Assembly: GCA_025201345.1 (NCBI GenBank)
Contig: JAIXMG010000029.1
Span: 62,001-126,000, forward strand
DNA: 64,000 bases
Direction: 5' to 3'
From: Thamnidium elegans
Taxonomy: Eukaryota; Mucoromycota; Mucoromycetes; Mucorales; Mucoraceae
Shown here: positions 43,783-57,290 of the stretch, one piece after another
How positions within the stretch are numbered: position 1 is the first letter of the stretch
How the letters are laid out: each line of letters begins with the position of its first letter
The notes under the pieces: model-generated
What the model was told of the DNA's origin: nothing
Seen by the model: the letters and a program-made list of their open reading frames with translations, nothing else
Database searches by the model: none
Position numbers and translations under genes: made by a program

Positions 43783-44461
43783 ATGACTGCAATCAACAGA
43801 CTGCAAAGTCGTCATTTTTTTACCTTACCTAATGTATTAAGCTCGAAAAAGCAATACTCGGAAAGAAAATTATTAAAGTAAACAAACCGAAAATAGGCAA
43901 AGACAGAGAGTCTAACATATACCTATAGTTTTTCACAAAACCAACTTTACAATGTCGTCTCCAATGTCGATGATTACCATAACTTCATTCCATTCTGTAC
44001 AGCTTCTAAAGTTTACACAAATAAACTTTTGGGTAACAATATCAATGTTATGACTGCAGAACTTAGCGTTGGGTTCAAGTTATTCGAAGAAAAGTATATG
44101 TCAAAAGTAACCTGTGATAAACCTCGTGCAGTTACCGTAAGTAATTTATTATTTATGCGAGTCTTTTTTCAAATGCCAATGATTCCAAATTCTAGTTCTT
44201 TTATTAATTTAGGCGGTTGCAGCCGATGCCAAATTATTTAATGATATGACAACTTCTTGGAAGTTTACACCTAACGTACCTCACGCTAAATTAAATTCAG
44301 TAGAAGCCGCTGATCATCCTACATGTTGGGTTGATTTTAATATTAGTTTCGATTTTGCTTCACCTCTTCATGCTCAAGCATCAACCGTGTTTTTCGATCA
44401 GGTATCAAAAATGATGTTACAAGCGTTTGTAGATAGATGTCAAACAGTTTATAGAAAATAG
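43783..44461 (+). CDS. COQ10: Coenzyme Q-binding protein Coq10 (START-like)
   Basis: Three exons (43783-43877, 43929-44136, 44213-44461) give 183 aa. The first exon encodes an arginine-containing mitochondrial presequence (MTAINRLQSRHFFTLPN) and KKQYSERKLL, as in other Coq10 proteins. Exon 2 continues SQNQLYNVVSNVDDYHNFIP and MTAELSVGFKLFEEKYMSKV; exon 3 has AVAADAKLFNDMTTSWKF, FDFASPLHAQASTVFFDQVS and ends AFVDRCQTVYRK. This is the full START-like fold that binds coenzyme Q in the inner membrane and supports respiration. The start was chosen because it gives the presequence and keeps the splice phase. Confidence 0.93.
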
Positions 44462-46025
<1,564 letters not shown>

Positions 46026-46128
46026 AATAAATAAATAAAAAGAGAAAAAAAAAAAGGATAAATAAAAAAAAAAAGAGCTTTTTTTTAAAAAAAAAAAAAA
46101 ATGTTTATTTTTGTGCAAATTTTTTTTT

Positions 46129-47169
46129 TTATAAACGCATATAAATACACGCAATAAGAAACGTAATTAAAAGTATACCAGAGTTCATATTGTGGATGTA
46201 ATTTGCACTACTGTCAGAGAACATTCCAATTTGTCCCAATCCACCTAAATCTTGTGCGTAGCCCAAAGATGGATAACCTCCAGGCATATCTACATCTGTT
46301 GCTACAGGTGTTGCGTGGAGTGTCATTTTTGTTTCACCTGCTGAGAGACGACGGCCCGAACTTGATGGAGCGCCTGTAGCTGGAGGAGGTCCTGGAGGTC
46401 CCGGAGGTCTGGGTGGAGGTCCTGGAGGAGGTCCTGGAGGTCCTGGAGGATGTCCTGGAGGTCCTGGAGGTCCTGGAGGTCTGGGTGGAGGTCCTGGAGG
46501 TCCTGGAGGTGGTCCTGGCGGTCCTGGAGGTGGTCCTGGCGGTCCTGGATGATGGCCTGGTGGTGGACCAGGCGGTCCTGGCGGTCCCGGTGGTGGTGGG
46601 CCAGGAGGGGGTTGATGATTATGAGATGGAGGAGGAGGAGGAGGAGGAGGAGGTCCTGGTGGATGATGAGGTGGTGGAGGAGGGGGTGGAGGATGATGAG
46701 GAGGAGGAGGTGGTGGTGGTGGTGGTGGTGGAGGAGGCCCTGGGGGATGATGAGGCGGAGGAGGTGGACCGGGAGGAGGTCCCGGAGGATGATGAGGTGG
46801 AGGTCCCGGTGGAGGGCCTGGAGGGGGAGCATCTGCTACTGCATTAGATTTTGACGGTTCAGAAGATTTAGCATTGTCAGCTGCTTGAAGATCGACCAAA
46901 GCGGCTAATATAGTCAAAGGGTCGTTTTCTTGGTTTAATTGCTCGTTAACTGCAAAAGTAGTGTTCTCTACTCTTCTCTGATCTGATTCATAACCCCACT
47001 CGGGCTCTTCTAATTCATCATGAATAATTCGGGTTTCTGTGGCTAGACCGTTATTTGTCTCTACAATATCAGTCCATTCGTTTTCTGCTTCGTTGTGAGC
47101 AGACTCCAATTCTTCTGGAGGCTTTGATGAGCCTATTTCAGCCCATAACCCGTCCAAATAATCATCCAT
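46129..47169 (-). CDS. Poly-proline / Gly-Pro-Pro protein with a C-terminal membrane anchor
   Basis: A single exon of 346 aa. The N-terminal 110 residues are acidic (MDDYLDGLWAEIGSSKPPEE), with a WTDIVET and a EEPEWGYESD segment. The middle, about residues 115-270, is almost only P, G and H, in PPGPP and GPPGPP runs like collagen or a formin FH1 region. A short linker (SSGRRLSAGETKMTLHAT) and a final hydrophobic helix (SGILLITFLIACIYMRL) follow. There is no signal peptide, so it may be tail-anchored; a GPI signal is unlikely without an N-terminal signal. Poly-proline could recruit profilin, SH3 or WW proteins. Family unknown. Confidence 0.6.
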   Translation of the reverse strand: MDDYLDGLWAEIGSSKPPEELESAHNEAENEWTDIVETNNGLATETRIIHDELEEPEWGYESDQRRVENTTFAVNEQLNQENDPLTILAALVDLQAADNAKSSEPSKSNAVADAPPPGPPPGPPPHHPPGPPPGPPPPPHHPPGPPPPPPPPPPPPPHHPPPPPPPPHHPPGPPPPPPPPPSHNHQPPPGPPPPGPPGPPGPPPGHHPGPPGPPPGPPGPPPGPPGPPPRPPGPPGPPGHPPGPPGPPPGPPPRPPGPPGPPPATGAPSSSGRRLSAGETKMTLHATPVATDVDMPGGYPSLGYAQDLGGLGQIGMFSDSSANYIHNMNSGILLITFLIACIYMRL

Positions 47170-47779
47170 TTTATTGTTTTAACCAATGTTGGTGTTAGCA
47201 ATGCCAAGAATAATAAACATTGCTTATTGAATAATATAAGTGTCTCCATTTATACAGAAAAAAAAATGTTTCTGTTTGTTGAGTTTTTGTTTGAACTGAT
47301 GCAATCGCCCGAGCCGACACAGTATTTTTTTTTCTGCTCGTGCGTTCAGAGCTAGTTATTCTCCACTATGGCGTATTCATGACACGAAACAAACAAATCG
47401 CCGGTATGCTACTCTTTTTTGCCTTTGTATGTATATATGTATATATGTATATATATTAAGAAAAAAAACTAGTGGTAATGTTGGTTTAGCGCTTTTTTTT
47501 TATATTCATGTTCACAAATTGATTAATTATAAAAATTTAACGAAATGGACTGGTAAATAAAAAGGGAAAGGTTGGGGATAAACTGTATGTATAAAATACG
47601 AGTGAAGATGAGATTAAAAGCGGCATATAAGAAAAATAAAGGGTAGTTAATTGTTTACATAAATAATTAGAGATAGAAAATAGTAATAACGAATGTTTGT
47701 TAAATAATTAACTTTGAGAAGTTTGTACATAAGAGTACTATTTTTTTTTTAAAAAAAAAAAAAAGGAAAAAGGGGTGAT
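47170..47779. other. Intergenic region between the poly-proline gene and the RasGEF gene
   Basis: 610 bp, AT-rich, with a tatgtatata-type repeat near 47426-47455 and A/T tracts near 47740. No gene seen. Confidence 0.6.
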
Positions 47780-49210
47780 TTAAACGACACTGGTCAGAAG
47801 TGAAGGAGTAGAAGATTCAGTTACTCTAGGTTCAATCTGTAAACTTCTTTCGTATAATCTTTCTACGTCATGACTTTGTTCCAAGTTAGATTTGATAAAG
47901 CTTTGGAATTCAGGTATAGAATGGAAATTATATGCAAATGATTGAAATTGTTTAATTTCGCGAATGACTTCTGCAGCCTTGTGTCGTTTAGCGAAATTAA
48001 TCAAGTTGTTGGACTTTCGAAGGAAATCTGGATTACCATCTTCAATGAAAGTTAAATCTTGTAAGTAGATTCCCAAAAAAGGAATACAAGGCGGGTTGAC
48101 GGAGTGTACAATAAGGCGGTATTCAGTAAAGTTACGGTTTGCTCCCATTAATTTACGGATCTGGGCGAGTGCCTGAGTTGTGCTTCGATTGCTCATCTAT
48201 TTTTTTTTTTTTTTTTGTTAGTTTAAAATATTTAATATCATTTCTTATATTTACCATCCAAGTTTTTTTCAACCGTCCTACTGCACTATTATCAAATGCA
48301 GATAGAATAGCCATACACGTATTATAATTATTCAAAAATCGACAATGCTAAAATATAGAAAATGATGAGTGTGAGAGTATATATAAAAAAAAAAAGTGCT
48401 TTGGTCACACTAAAAAAAAAAAGAAACTTACGTCTGCAACTTGTGCCCAGTACTTGATGACAATAGCCCGCTTTTTAGCTTCATCAGGAGATAATATACT
48501 TTGCGTGACCCAAGCAGTGAGTCGATTACAGTAATGAATTGATTGCTTGATATTTATGGCGACTGAGCCATCAGCCCCTTCTCTGGACCAAGCCTTACCG
48601 AGACACTCGATAGGACGAATACTACTATACAGTTTAAAATCCATAATACTTAATTGTCTTGCCATCTCAAGTGGGTCAGTATCTAACAATTGAATATTAG
48701 ACATGTTCTTGGGATAAATTGGGTCAGGACCAGAAATTGGGTTTGGAATAATCTTCTTCATTTCTCCGCGTGCACTTAGCTCGATTCTCTTTCTGATCAG
48801 CTTCATCAGTTGGTTTGCGGCGAAAGAAGATGAATCGCGAATATTTGTATTTGTGAAATATTCAAATCTACTCAGCAGGTACTCATCTTCATCAATATAG
48901 TAATTTTCTAACCAGTTTTTCATAACATTAAAAACTCTAATTATATGGTATATATATATATATGAAAAATTAATAAATATTATTTAAAAAGAAAAATATA
49001 GATTTTTTTTTTTTACCTTAAACGAATAAGTTTTTGTTTGCGCTCAGTCCATACATCCAGCTGTTCCGGAGTTAGTCTCTCAGGAGGCAGGAGGTTATAC
49101 CGATCCTCCAACAAGCCCACAAACTCCTCCGTAGTACAGAAGGAACGATAAGTAAGTAAGAAAGTGGCAATAAAGTTTGTGTCTAAGTAATACAAAAGTT
49201 TTTTTAATGA

Positions 49211-49247
<37 letters not shown>

Positions 49248-51835
49248 CGCCAGCCCCGAATTTAGAAAAAAAAAAACTTAATTACCTAAAGTATCGTGTA
49301 CCGTAAGTCGTTCCACAAGGGCAGCAAGGGTTCCACCCTTGACAGTATTATCATTACCAAACTCAATATCATTTGGGTGGTGGTCGTTACCCAGGGTATC
49401 ATTTGAGTCCTGAGACCGGTCGTCTGTACGTAGACTAAGCTGTCTTCTACGATGCATGAATTCGGTTGCCTTTCCGTTCCCACTGCTTGAAGTAGAAATG
49501 GTGGTTCCAGCTGTGGCACGACGCATACTAAACCTGGAAGGTAAGCCATCATCATTTGGAGAAGTGGCTACACTAAACTCGCTTTGGTCGCTATCTACAC
49601 CACCGTCTTGACTGCGGGAGCTAGGGTTTGTTGTATAAGTGCTTTCACTTTGATCCAGGGTCACATCCGAGAAAGAAAGGCGAGGGGAATTCTTGGTGTT
49701 CGTGTTTGGTCCCGTGGAAACCGTGGGCGACAATGTTATATAATCATCTCTGTTCACGCCCATTGTGCGTCTACGCTCTGTGACCATAGCAATTACGCTT
49801 TGTTCGATGCTTTGTAAGGCGTTTTCCACTCCGACAATCGCTTCATCAATTGTATGAACTGCATCAGTGACACCAGTATTTGTGTCTGTGAGCGTTTGAA
49901 TAGCACCAAATAAGTGACCAATGGCTGTGTAAAGGCTTTGACGACTGAGACGATAAGATGGAATTGAAGGAATTTGATGAATATCAATGTTATCTAAATT
50001 GATATCATCTAAAATAACAATATATTGGCTTATTTGACTTGACAAAATACGGAACATGGAAACAGCTGTTGCTCTCTCTTCATCGAATTGTGTATGGTTT
50101 TCATTGAGTTTTGTAAGTATCTCTGATCCTTTTAATGAAAGTTCTTCGGTGGATACATAGATTTGATGTGCATAGGCCTGTAAACTCAAGACGAGATCTT
50201 GGTTCAATAAGAATTTGGCTTTTTGAATTAAAGAATTGTTGGCTTCAATACCAGAGGTATTAGCGGGAACTTTTTTGTCATCGGGTGTGATGGAGACAGT
50301 AGATATATTGACGTTACTGTAATTATTAACACTCTCAGATATAATTGAGTTTGTGTTTGAGTTTGGTTTAGGAATAGAAGGGTTAAAAGAGGTTGGTTCA
50401 AAAGGAAGCTGGGTTATATCGTCTAGTAATCGAGGGTTCACATAACTAACAAGGATATTACTACGCTGGCAAACTGTGACAAAGTTTCGGACTGCGATTA
50501 AAACATCATTTGCATCACGTTGAACCTTTTGAAACATGGCCACGATAGAAGTAGAGAATTCGGATACTTCAGAACCCATTTTTGAAGATAAAACTAATTT
50601 AGAAAGAGAGGACATCACAGCTCTTCTTGGTTCACGAAAGGCGGGGACTTGCATAAGTTGTGAATCCTTTTCCATTGATCTCGAAGCATAAAGCATTAAT
50701 CGAACTGCTTCAACAATAATAGCAGTCTTGGGCTGTAATTCTTCAGGTTGACCTTTTTGAGCAGATAAATTTAATTGATGAATAGCGAAAGCAATATCCT
50801 TTGCCAATTTGTTCCAAGATAGTTCTTCTACTGGTAGCTCTTCATGGATAGGTACTGCTGGTTTTTCATCTATGTACTCTTCTTCACTTTCATAATCTAT
50901 TGAGCCATTTTCTTCGGTTTTTTTCTACATTGGTATGACAAATTTAGGGGTGGGAAAATACTTTATTTTTTTTATTTATTTATTTTTACTTACCAAGTGT
51001 CCTGTCTCACTGTCAATTTCATCAAAATCCCAGGTTGTCTCTTGAGTAACCAGATTACAAAAATAGGGACGGCCCTGAGGTGTTTTTCGCTCGACCCAGT
51101 TTTCCATAAGCTAAACAAGAGAAATAATGCATACATATTTTTTTTTTTTTTTTTTTTTTTTTAGTAAAAACAGAGTTGAAAAATATGGAAAAAGAGACAA
51201 ACCTCTTGGGAAGTTTTAACTTCACTTTGGTATTCAAAATCATCTGATTGGTCCGACCGAAAGCTTCTTCTATTTGTTTTCTCAGGTTGGTCTGTAATAA
51301 TATCATTGTCTTGATCTAAGCTTGGATGTTCTGTTTCTATCTGACCAGTGTACTCATTATAGTAATTCCAGGCCTTTCCATTCTCAGACATTTGAATCGT
51401 CCAACCGTCGGGGAGGTTAGCATTATTTCGACTGACTTCGGAGCTATTAGAGCTGTGAGCAGACCGACTTGAATCGATGTAGCTTTTTAATACTGGTGGA
51501 TTAGGTGGAAGTACTTTATCTGGTGGTCTAGGAAATTCTGGTATATCGTCAACGACTTCCACATAGTTGCTAGGAAACCAACCTCTGTGTCCATTACACC
51601 TACATTGGATGATACCTGATTAGTTTTGATCTCGTGCATCGCTTTTTATTTATTGGGATCTTTTTTTTTTTTTTTTTTTTTTTTACCATCCATCCCACCA
51701 TCCTGATTCAAGTTTTGCAAGTACATCTATATGGTCGCCTTTTTGAAAGCTTAAAGAAGAATGCTCTTCAGAGTGATAAGCGTAAATAGCCCTTACTCGG
51801 CCAATGATTTTTGGTGGCAATGGTAGAGCGGCCAT
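47780..51835 (-). CDS. Cdc25-type Ras guanine-nucleotide exchange factor (SH3, WW, REM, RasGEF)
   Basis: About eight exons, roughly 1,150-1,200 aa. The start at 51835 (MAALPLPPKIIGRVRAIYAY) opens an SH3 domain (SLSFQKGDHIDVL, GWWDGW, HRGWFPSNYVE). Two WW-like segments follow (LPDGWTIQMSENGKAWNYYN and NWVERKTPQGRPYFCNLVTQ, then TTWDFDE). A long central region includes SWNKLAKDIAFAIHQL. Then come the REM domain (TNFIATFLLTYRSFCTTEEF) and the catalytic domain (DPLEMARQLSIMDFKLYSSI, VTQSILSPDEAKKRAIVIKY, CRFLNNYNTCMAILSAFDNS and GIYLQDLTFIEDGNPDFL). It loads Ras with GTP, upstream of cAMP or MAPK signalling in fungi. Domain order matches fungal Cdc25/Ste6 relatives. Confidence 0.9.
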
Positions 51836-54018
51836 AATAATTTAAAAAAAAGGGGGGAAATTAAAGGGAGCGGACAAGTAAAAAGGAACAGGCAAATTTG
51901 CTAATCTCTTTCTTTATTTCCTGGTTTATTTTACACAAAAAAAAAGGATAATAAAAAAAGATGTAACAAAAAAGAGAGAAAAGAAGAAAAAGGCTTTTTT
52001 TTTTCTACTTGATTCTTAATGAAAAAAAAAAAAAAAAAAAAAAAAAAAGATTATCGATTTAGACGAGAAAATCAGAGGAGGGGTTCAAATCAAACGTAGG
52101 ACAATAAAATGACTTCAAAACTGCTACGTTCTCATAAGTTACCATGAAATTATAGATATATACAAGTTTAGGGGAAAAGTGTAGCGATATTTTCTTTTGC
52201 GGGTAAAATGACGAAAAGAGAATATATATCTTGATATAGAATTATTTTTAGCCGCATCTTCTTTCTTTACTATTATCTATCTTGTAGTAAACAAGAATTA
52301 TATATATATATATAACTGCTTATCAATAACAATACTACTGTATAGCATTAAAAAACAATCTTCGTAGGAGGTCTTGGTAACACAATCCTTATAACTGTTT
52401 GTAATACCCAAAAAAAATAAAAAGGAAAATCCACCTTTTTATTTCTTTTACTTCTCTATTCTTTTTCAGTGTAACATTAAGTTTTGACTTTAATAAAGGT
52501 AGATTTATATTAAAAGCTACTTATTTGATTATCAAATTGAATTAAAACTGACCAAATATAGTATTTAATTATACAGTCTCTCATGGCCCTTGCGTTTTTT
52601 TTTTCCTTTTTTCTTTTATATATATATTATTTTGAAGTATATTCCATAAAATAATTACGTGATATATAAAAACAATAAAAAACTCATCTCTTTTTGTGTG
52701 ATCAAATAATTACAATCTTCTCTCCCACAGTTTTTATTTAAAGCTATATCTGCTATATTTGGCTTTTGACTAAACATTACTAGAAAAAAAAAAGAACATA
52801 TAAATTCCAAATGGTGTCACCTGATATCAAGGGTCTATGCTATAAATTATAATATATGCGCGTTTAAAGTGACACGACATATAATGTTTACAAAACATAA
52901 CAATGGTGTCATAAGTCAACATTGATAAATTCTAGACTTTTTTATTTTAATGATTATGTCACTGATTGATATTAAATACCCCACATAATACATACATATT
53001 TAAAAGAGTACGGTTTTACCATGTTATCACCAATGTATTTTTTTATTTTATAGGTCATAAGTTTTGTATGTAAAGTTTATTATCATTAGGATTTTTTTTT
53101 AAATAAAAAAAATAGAAAAAACGACATAGTTTCTCTTATAGCATCTAAAACAAATTTATATACGTGTATCGTTCTTTTTTTTTATTTATTTGCACAGCTG
53201 TCAGTTACTTATTTATTTAAAACGATGGCATTTTGACTAATTTTTTGTTTAACCAACAGCAAAACAAAAACATTCCCATTGTCGATACATATTTAGGTTT
53301 ATGTGACACTTTTTTATAACTACTATGTACTGTATGTAGTACCAATAATAATGTTTATTAAAGATTTATTAAAATTAAATATTTTCATTGATGTCAAAGC
53401 GAGGTGTTAAAGCCCGACCGATATACGGGATGATTGTACTAATTCATTCTTTTTATGTTAGAAAAAAAAAAGGGGTCGAAAGAAAAAAGAGACTTAAAGA
53501 GAGAACTTACACAAAATAATTGTTATAATGATTTTCACGTTACAGTGGATTTCTCTAATTGCAAGTAATAACAAAGAAAAGCTTAGCCTAGATTATAAGA
53601 TAGAGACGCGCAACATAAGCCTTTAGAAGTTAATTTTGTACTCTCTAGTTTAGTTATTAGGAATAAAATAAAAACAATCGATTGGATCTATGGAATTGGT
53701 TCTAAGAAGTGATTAGATCGATGGGGGGGGTTTTTTTTTTGAGCCTATACGGATTGTATAAACTCCGGTAGGCTCAAAATCTTGAGTCCGTACTACTATT
53801 ACTCGCGACTAATTTTGTAATTATTATTATTATTTGGGCTGATTGCTCAAGTAAAACTTAAAAAACAACTTACGTGTTCAACATTTCATGATCTTGTTCA
53901 ATTTTATTATCTGGTAATGACTCAATTTTTACCTTGTGAGTCATATTAATAAGCTTACGCTCATTACTTGGCCTGACTTGATGTATTCAAATGAGCTTTT
54001 GTCGGTACAACCAAATAG
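51836..54018. other. 2.2-kb intergenic region
   Basis: AT-rich, with a long A-tract near 52022-52048. A hairpin (gagcctatacgg ... ccggtaggctc) lies at 53742-53776. A short minus-strand open exon-like piece at 53874-53944 (MTHKVKIESLPDNKIEQDHE) has a good GTAAGT donor but no onward exon. No gene is called. Confidence 0.5.
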
Positions 54019-54295
54019 TATTTTGAGCGCTCTCTAGCTTCAAAGCGGTGTACAGAAGAAATAAAGCTTAGTGGGCTTAGAACAAGAAAGAAGAAGAAAA
54101 AAGTGTAATGCCAAAACTATCAGATTAGTTTATCAGATTGATTTACTTATCAACTATTTTATAATACTTTTACAGAAGCTTATAGAAAAGATATTAGAAC
54201 TTTTAAATCACATGCATATTGATTATCAACAGAATTTTGAAGAGGTACAAGCGGTTCTAGAACATTTGCAGATAAATATGACTATCTCTTCATAA
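54019..54295 (+). CDS. Candidate last two exons of a small coiled-coil protein
   Basis: After an aaatag acceptor, 54019-54102 encodes YFERSLASKRCTEEIKLSGL and then a basic RKKKK run. A gtgtaa donor and a ttttacag acceptor join it in phase to 54176-54295, which encodes LIEKILELLNHMHIDYQQNF and ends NMTISS. The second exon has the heptad look of a short coiled coil. I found no convincing first exon upstream, so this may be a fragment or a chance arrangement. Confidence 0.25.
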
Positions 54296-55843
54296 AGACT
54301 TGATCCCACACAATGAAACTTTTTTTTTTTCCTTTTTGATTACAAACACATCGTAATCGTAATAAATAATTGTAATCGTAATAAATAATTGTAATCATGA
54401 TAAATAGTTATTCACTATATAATATATATATATACAAAATGTTCCCGGTAACTATTGTACACCCCCCTTGGCTTACACAGTTTGGAAAGTAAAAAAAAAA
54501 AAAAAAAAAAAAAAGTGGTGTGATTAAATATTAAAGTTTTTTTTTACCAATACAAATAAAGTGAAATTTGTTAATTTTTCTACCAGAGAGAAAAGGCTTG
54601 TTCTTTAAATATATTTTGGTTTCATATATTAAGTACATTATTTGATAAATAAATACATGAAAGGTAAAAATGTATTTGATGTTATACATTTTTACATATA
54701 TGGATATTGGCAAACTCCACTTTGGGACACGCATAGAAAGGGTATCTGTTACAGATATTTAATCCCCACAATGTGATGTATTACAATTAATTTTATATAA
54801 GTTGTTATGTAGTTAAGTAGTAACAATTTTTTTTTTTTAATAAGTGGAGCTTATATTTCGGGTATGTATATGCATATTTATTCTTTGTTTAACCGTAAGC
54901 CAGTTGAATATATGCAGGATCTGCCGAAAATAACTTACGGGGGTAACCCCACTGTGATCAACATTTTTCATCATTTGAGTGTCATGCATTTAAGGTAACC
55001 GACTTTTTGTTTATTATTAAAATTTTAAGCAGTGACAGATTGCAGATTAAAAACTTTGGGGCTAAACTACGAAAAAAAAAAAAGATCATCGCTGAATTTA
55101 ATTATTTTTTTTTCAACCAAATTTAGTGCTAGAACCACGTATATTGCAATATACTCAAACATACACTTGATTACCCGGTACAATAGAAAGGGGGGAAAAG
55201 GAAAATATCTCTTTTCTCTTGAATAATGTAGTGGTGAGGGGGCATACTTTTTCCAGGCGTCCTTTTAAATATTTTAAAAGTGCGTTTAAAAATAAATGTC
55301 TCAAATGGCATAGGCCAGATTTAGCTGTGAGCGATAATTTTTAAAGTTGTGCCTACATCCAGCGATTTCATTGTTCTGTCAGGGCAAATATACCATTTTA
55401 ATTCTCAAGTAAAAAAGAAATTAAAAATAGGATTGTTAGAGTGGTAAAAGGAATTATCACTTTTTCACTTGTACAGTAATAAAAAAAAAAAATAAAAAAA
55501 AATAAAAAAAAAGTTTATTATAGCGGCTTTTCCCTTTTTGTTTATAAATTTATCATGAATGGAGAAACAATTTAGCCATGTTGACATCGGCAACGGATTA
55601 ATTAATATAAAGTAATGCAGCGATTTTTTCTGTTGTTTATTATTTATTTTTTTAAGAAAAGGGGGAAAAAAAAGCTAACCCATATATATTTTTTTTTTTT
55701 TGGAAATTTACGCTGTAAGTAGAGAGTAAAATTGTAGAATGATTTATATAAGTAGTAAAAGTGAGAACAAAAAATTAGAAAATATTAAGGGGTAAAGAGT
55801 GAGGAAGGAAGAAAATAATAATAAAAAAAAACTATGTACACCG
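54296..55843. other. 1.5-kb intergenic region
   Basis: AT-rich. It includes three 19-bp tandem copies (54352-54407), A-tracts near 54490 and 55480-55513, and the 3' flank of the fatty-acid hydroxylase gene. No gene seen. Confidence 0.6.
54352..54407 (+). repeat. 19-bp tandem repeat, three copies
   Basis: Unit tgtaatcgtaataaataat, repeated at 54352, 54371 and 54390 with small changes. Confidence 0.85.
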
Positions 55844-56961
55844 CTATTTCGTAATGGGATCTTCAAGGGTTAAGATGGTACCAAATACGTAATCCCATGC
55901 TTTTGAGGTAATACCATAACCGCTATCGAATTTTTTGTAGTGATGAGCGACGTGATATCTTTTCAATTCTTTAAAGTAAATTTCGGGCACTTGAGCGTGG
56001 TGAAGATAGTAATGGACCATATCATAACAAATGTACCCAAAAAAGATACCAGCGATAAATGCATAAGAAATTGCAGGACGAAAAATAGCATGAGATATAT
56101 TCATAATGGGGAAACTAATAAGAACAGTTAAAGCAGGAGGCATAACTAATCTTAATCTATATATATATATAAAATGATTGTAGGTTTAGTTATATAGTGT
56201 TATAAAAATAATAATAAAAAGTTTTACCTGTCCATTGGCATATGATGATGAATTCCATGTAAAGTAAAATGTACTAATAAGGCAAGTGGGTGATCAGGCA
56301 ATAAGTCATCAAGATGGAATAAAAATCGATGGAGTACATATTCGAGGAAAGTCCAGGTCAATATACCGATACCAAAGTATAACAACATAGCTTCAACAGA
56401 TATACTCGAAGAATTCCATGATTTGTACAAGAGGTAACATACAAAAGGTAACCACATCATGGGTACTACAAACCAATTGGTTTTTGAAAGCACATCCAAT
56501 AAGGGGTTTTCAAAGTAAGGTACGCAATAAGGCGTATATCTTGGTCTATGAACTTGTTCAAGATAATATGCCTTTGAATAGGTAGCATTCCATAGCTGAG
56601 GAAATAACGCTTTACGAAGATCAAGGAATTCTTCGTCGCGAGAATCCTTTGATGTTTCAAAATTTCGCTTCTTTCCTTCGCTAAGGTCTTTGGCCATATT
56701 AGTTACTTCACCTTCTGTGTCCAAGTCACCAATATAGTGTTCTTTTAGTAACTCGTAGGCTGCTTCTGAATGAGTATGATAAGTAATGTCGCCAAGTACG
56801 GAACTAACATCTGTTCCTGCAAATTCTAAAAGTATTCCGTCTCCCCCAGGGTGATCTGCCAAAAAACCAGTAATATCATATACTTTGTCATTGACAATAA
56901 CCCAACACGAGTTTTCGTTGCTATGGTTTCTAACTTGGCTTTTTGTAAAAGTTGTTGCCAT
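55844..56961 (-). CDS. SCS7: Sphingolipid fatty-acid 2-hydroxylase
   Basis: Two exons (56961-56228 and 56156-55844) give 348 aa. The N-terminal cytochrome b5 domain shows VYDITGFLADHPGGDGILLE with the haem-binding HPGG. The membrane part has the fatty-acid hydroxylase histidine boxes: EYVLHRFLFH, FTLHGIHHHMPMDRLRLVMP, HYYLHHAQ and KRYHVAHHYKKFDSGYGITS. Four hydrophobic segments cross the ER membrane. The enzyme adds a 2-hydroxyl group to the very-long-chain acyl part of ceramides, using cytochrome b5 electrons. All histidine boxes are intact, and length and order match yeast Scs7 and human FA2H. Confidence 0.95.
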
Positions 56962-57290
56962 CTAAGTCAAATAAGCTTTTTATTTTTTGATTTTATTTTT
57001 TTTGGTGGGTTACAAAAAAAGAAACAAAAGAAGAAGCCGAAAAAAAAAAAAAAAGTTTGTGATTAAATATGAACTGATTCAAGCTTTGTATCACAAAAAG
57101 GTTTTTTTTTTTTTTTTTTGAATAACCGAAAAAAAAAAAATACAACAAGAATGTACAAATTAATATTACAATGAAAGTCAAGCATTTTATTATTGGCAAT
57201 TAAATCGCGTTTGGAAGTGAACTACAATAAAAGAAAAGTATTAATACATCATAACAAAAAAATAAAAAGAGACAAACTATTATTATAACT
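56962..57290. other. Short intergenic region upstream of the hydroxylase gene
   Basis: 329 bp between the hydroxylase start and the stop of the polymerase gene. Long T/A tracts at 57040-57140. No gene seen. Confidence 0.6.

Noticed and set aside
46323..46854. Long open frames on both strands across the poly-proline gene
   Set aside because: They are shadows of the GGA/CCT repeat; only the frame with a unique acidic N-terminus and a hydrophobic C-terminus is plausible.
53874..53944. Minus-strand exon-like piece MTHKVKIESLPDNKIEQDHE with a GTAAGT donor
   Set aside because: No downstream acceptor gives an open continuation, and the plus strand of the same DNA is also open; probably chance.
54531..54734. 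67-codon minus-strand open frame in the AT-rich gap
   Set aside because: Mostly I, Y, K and F from AT-rich DNA, with no domain or splice context.
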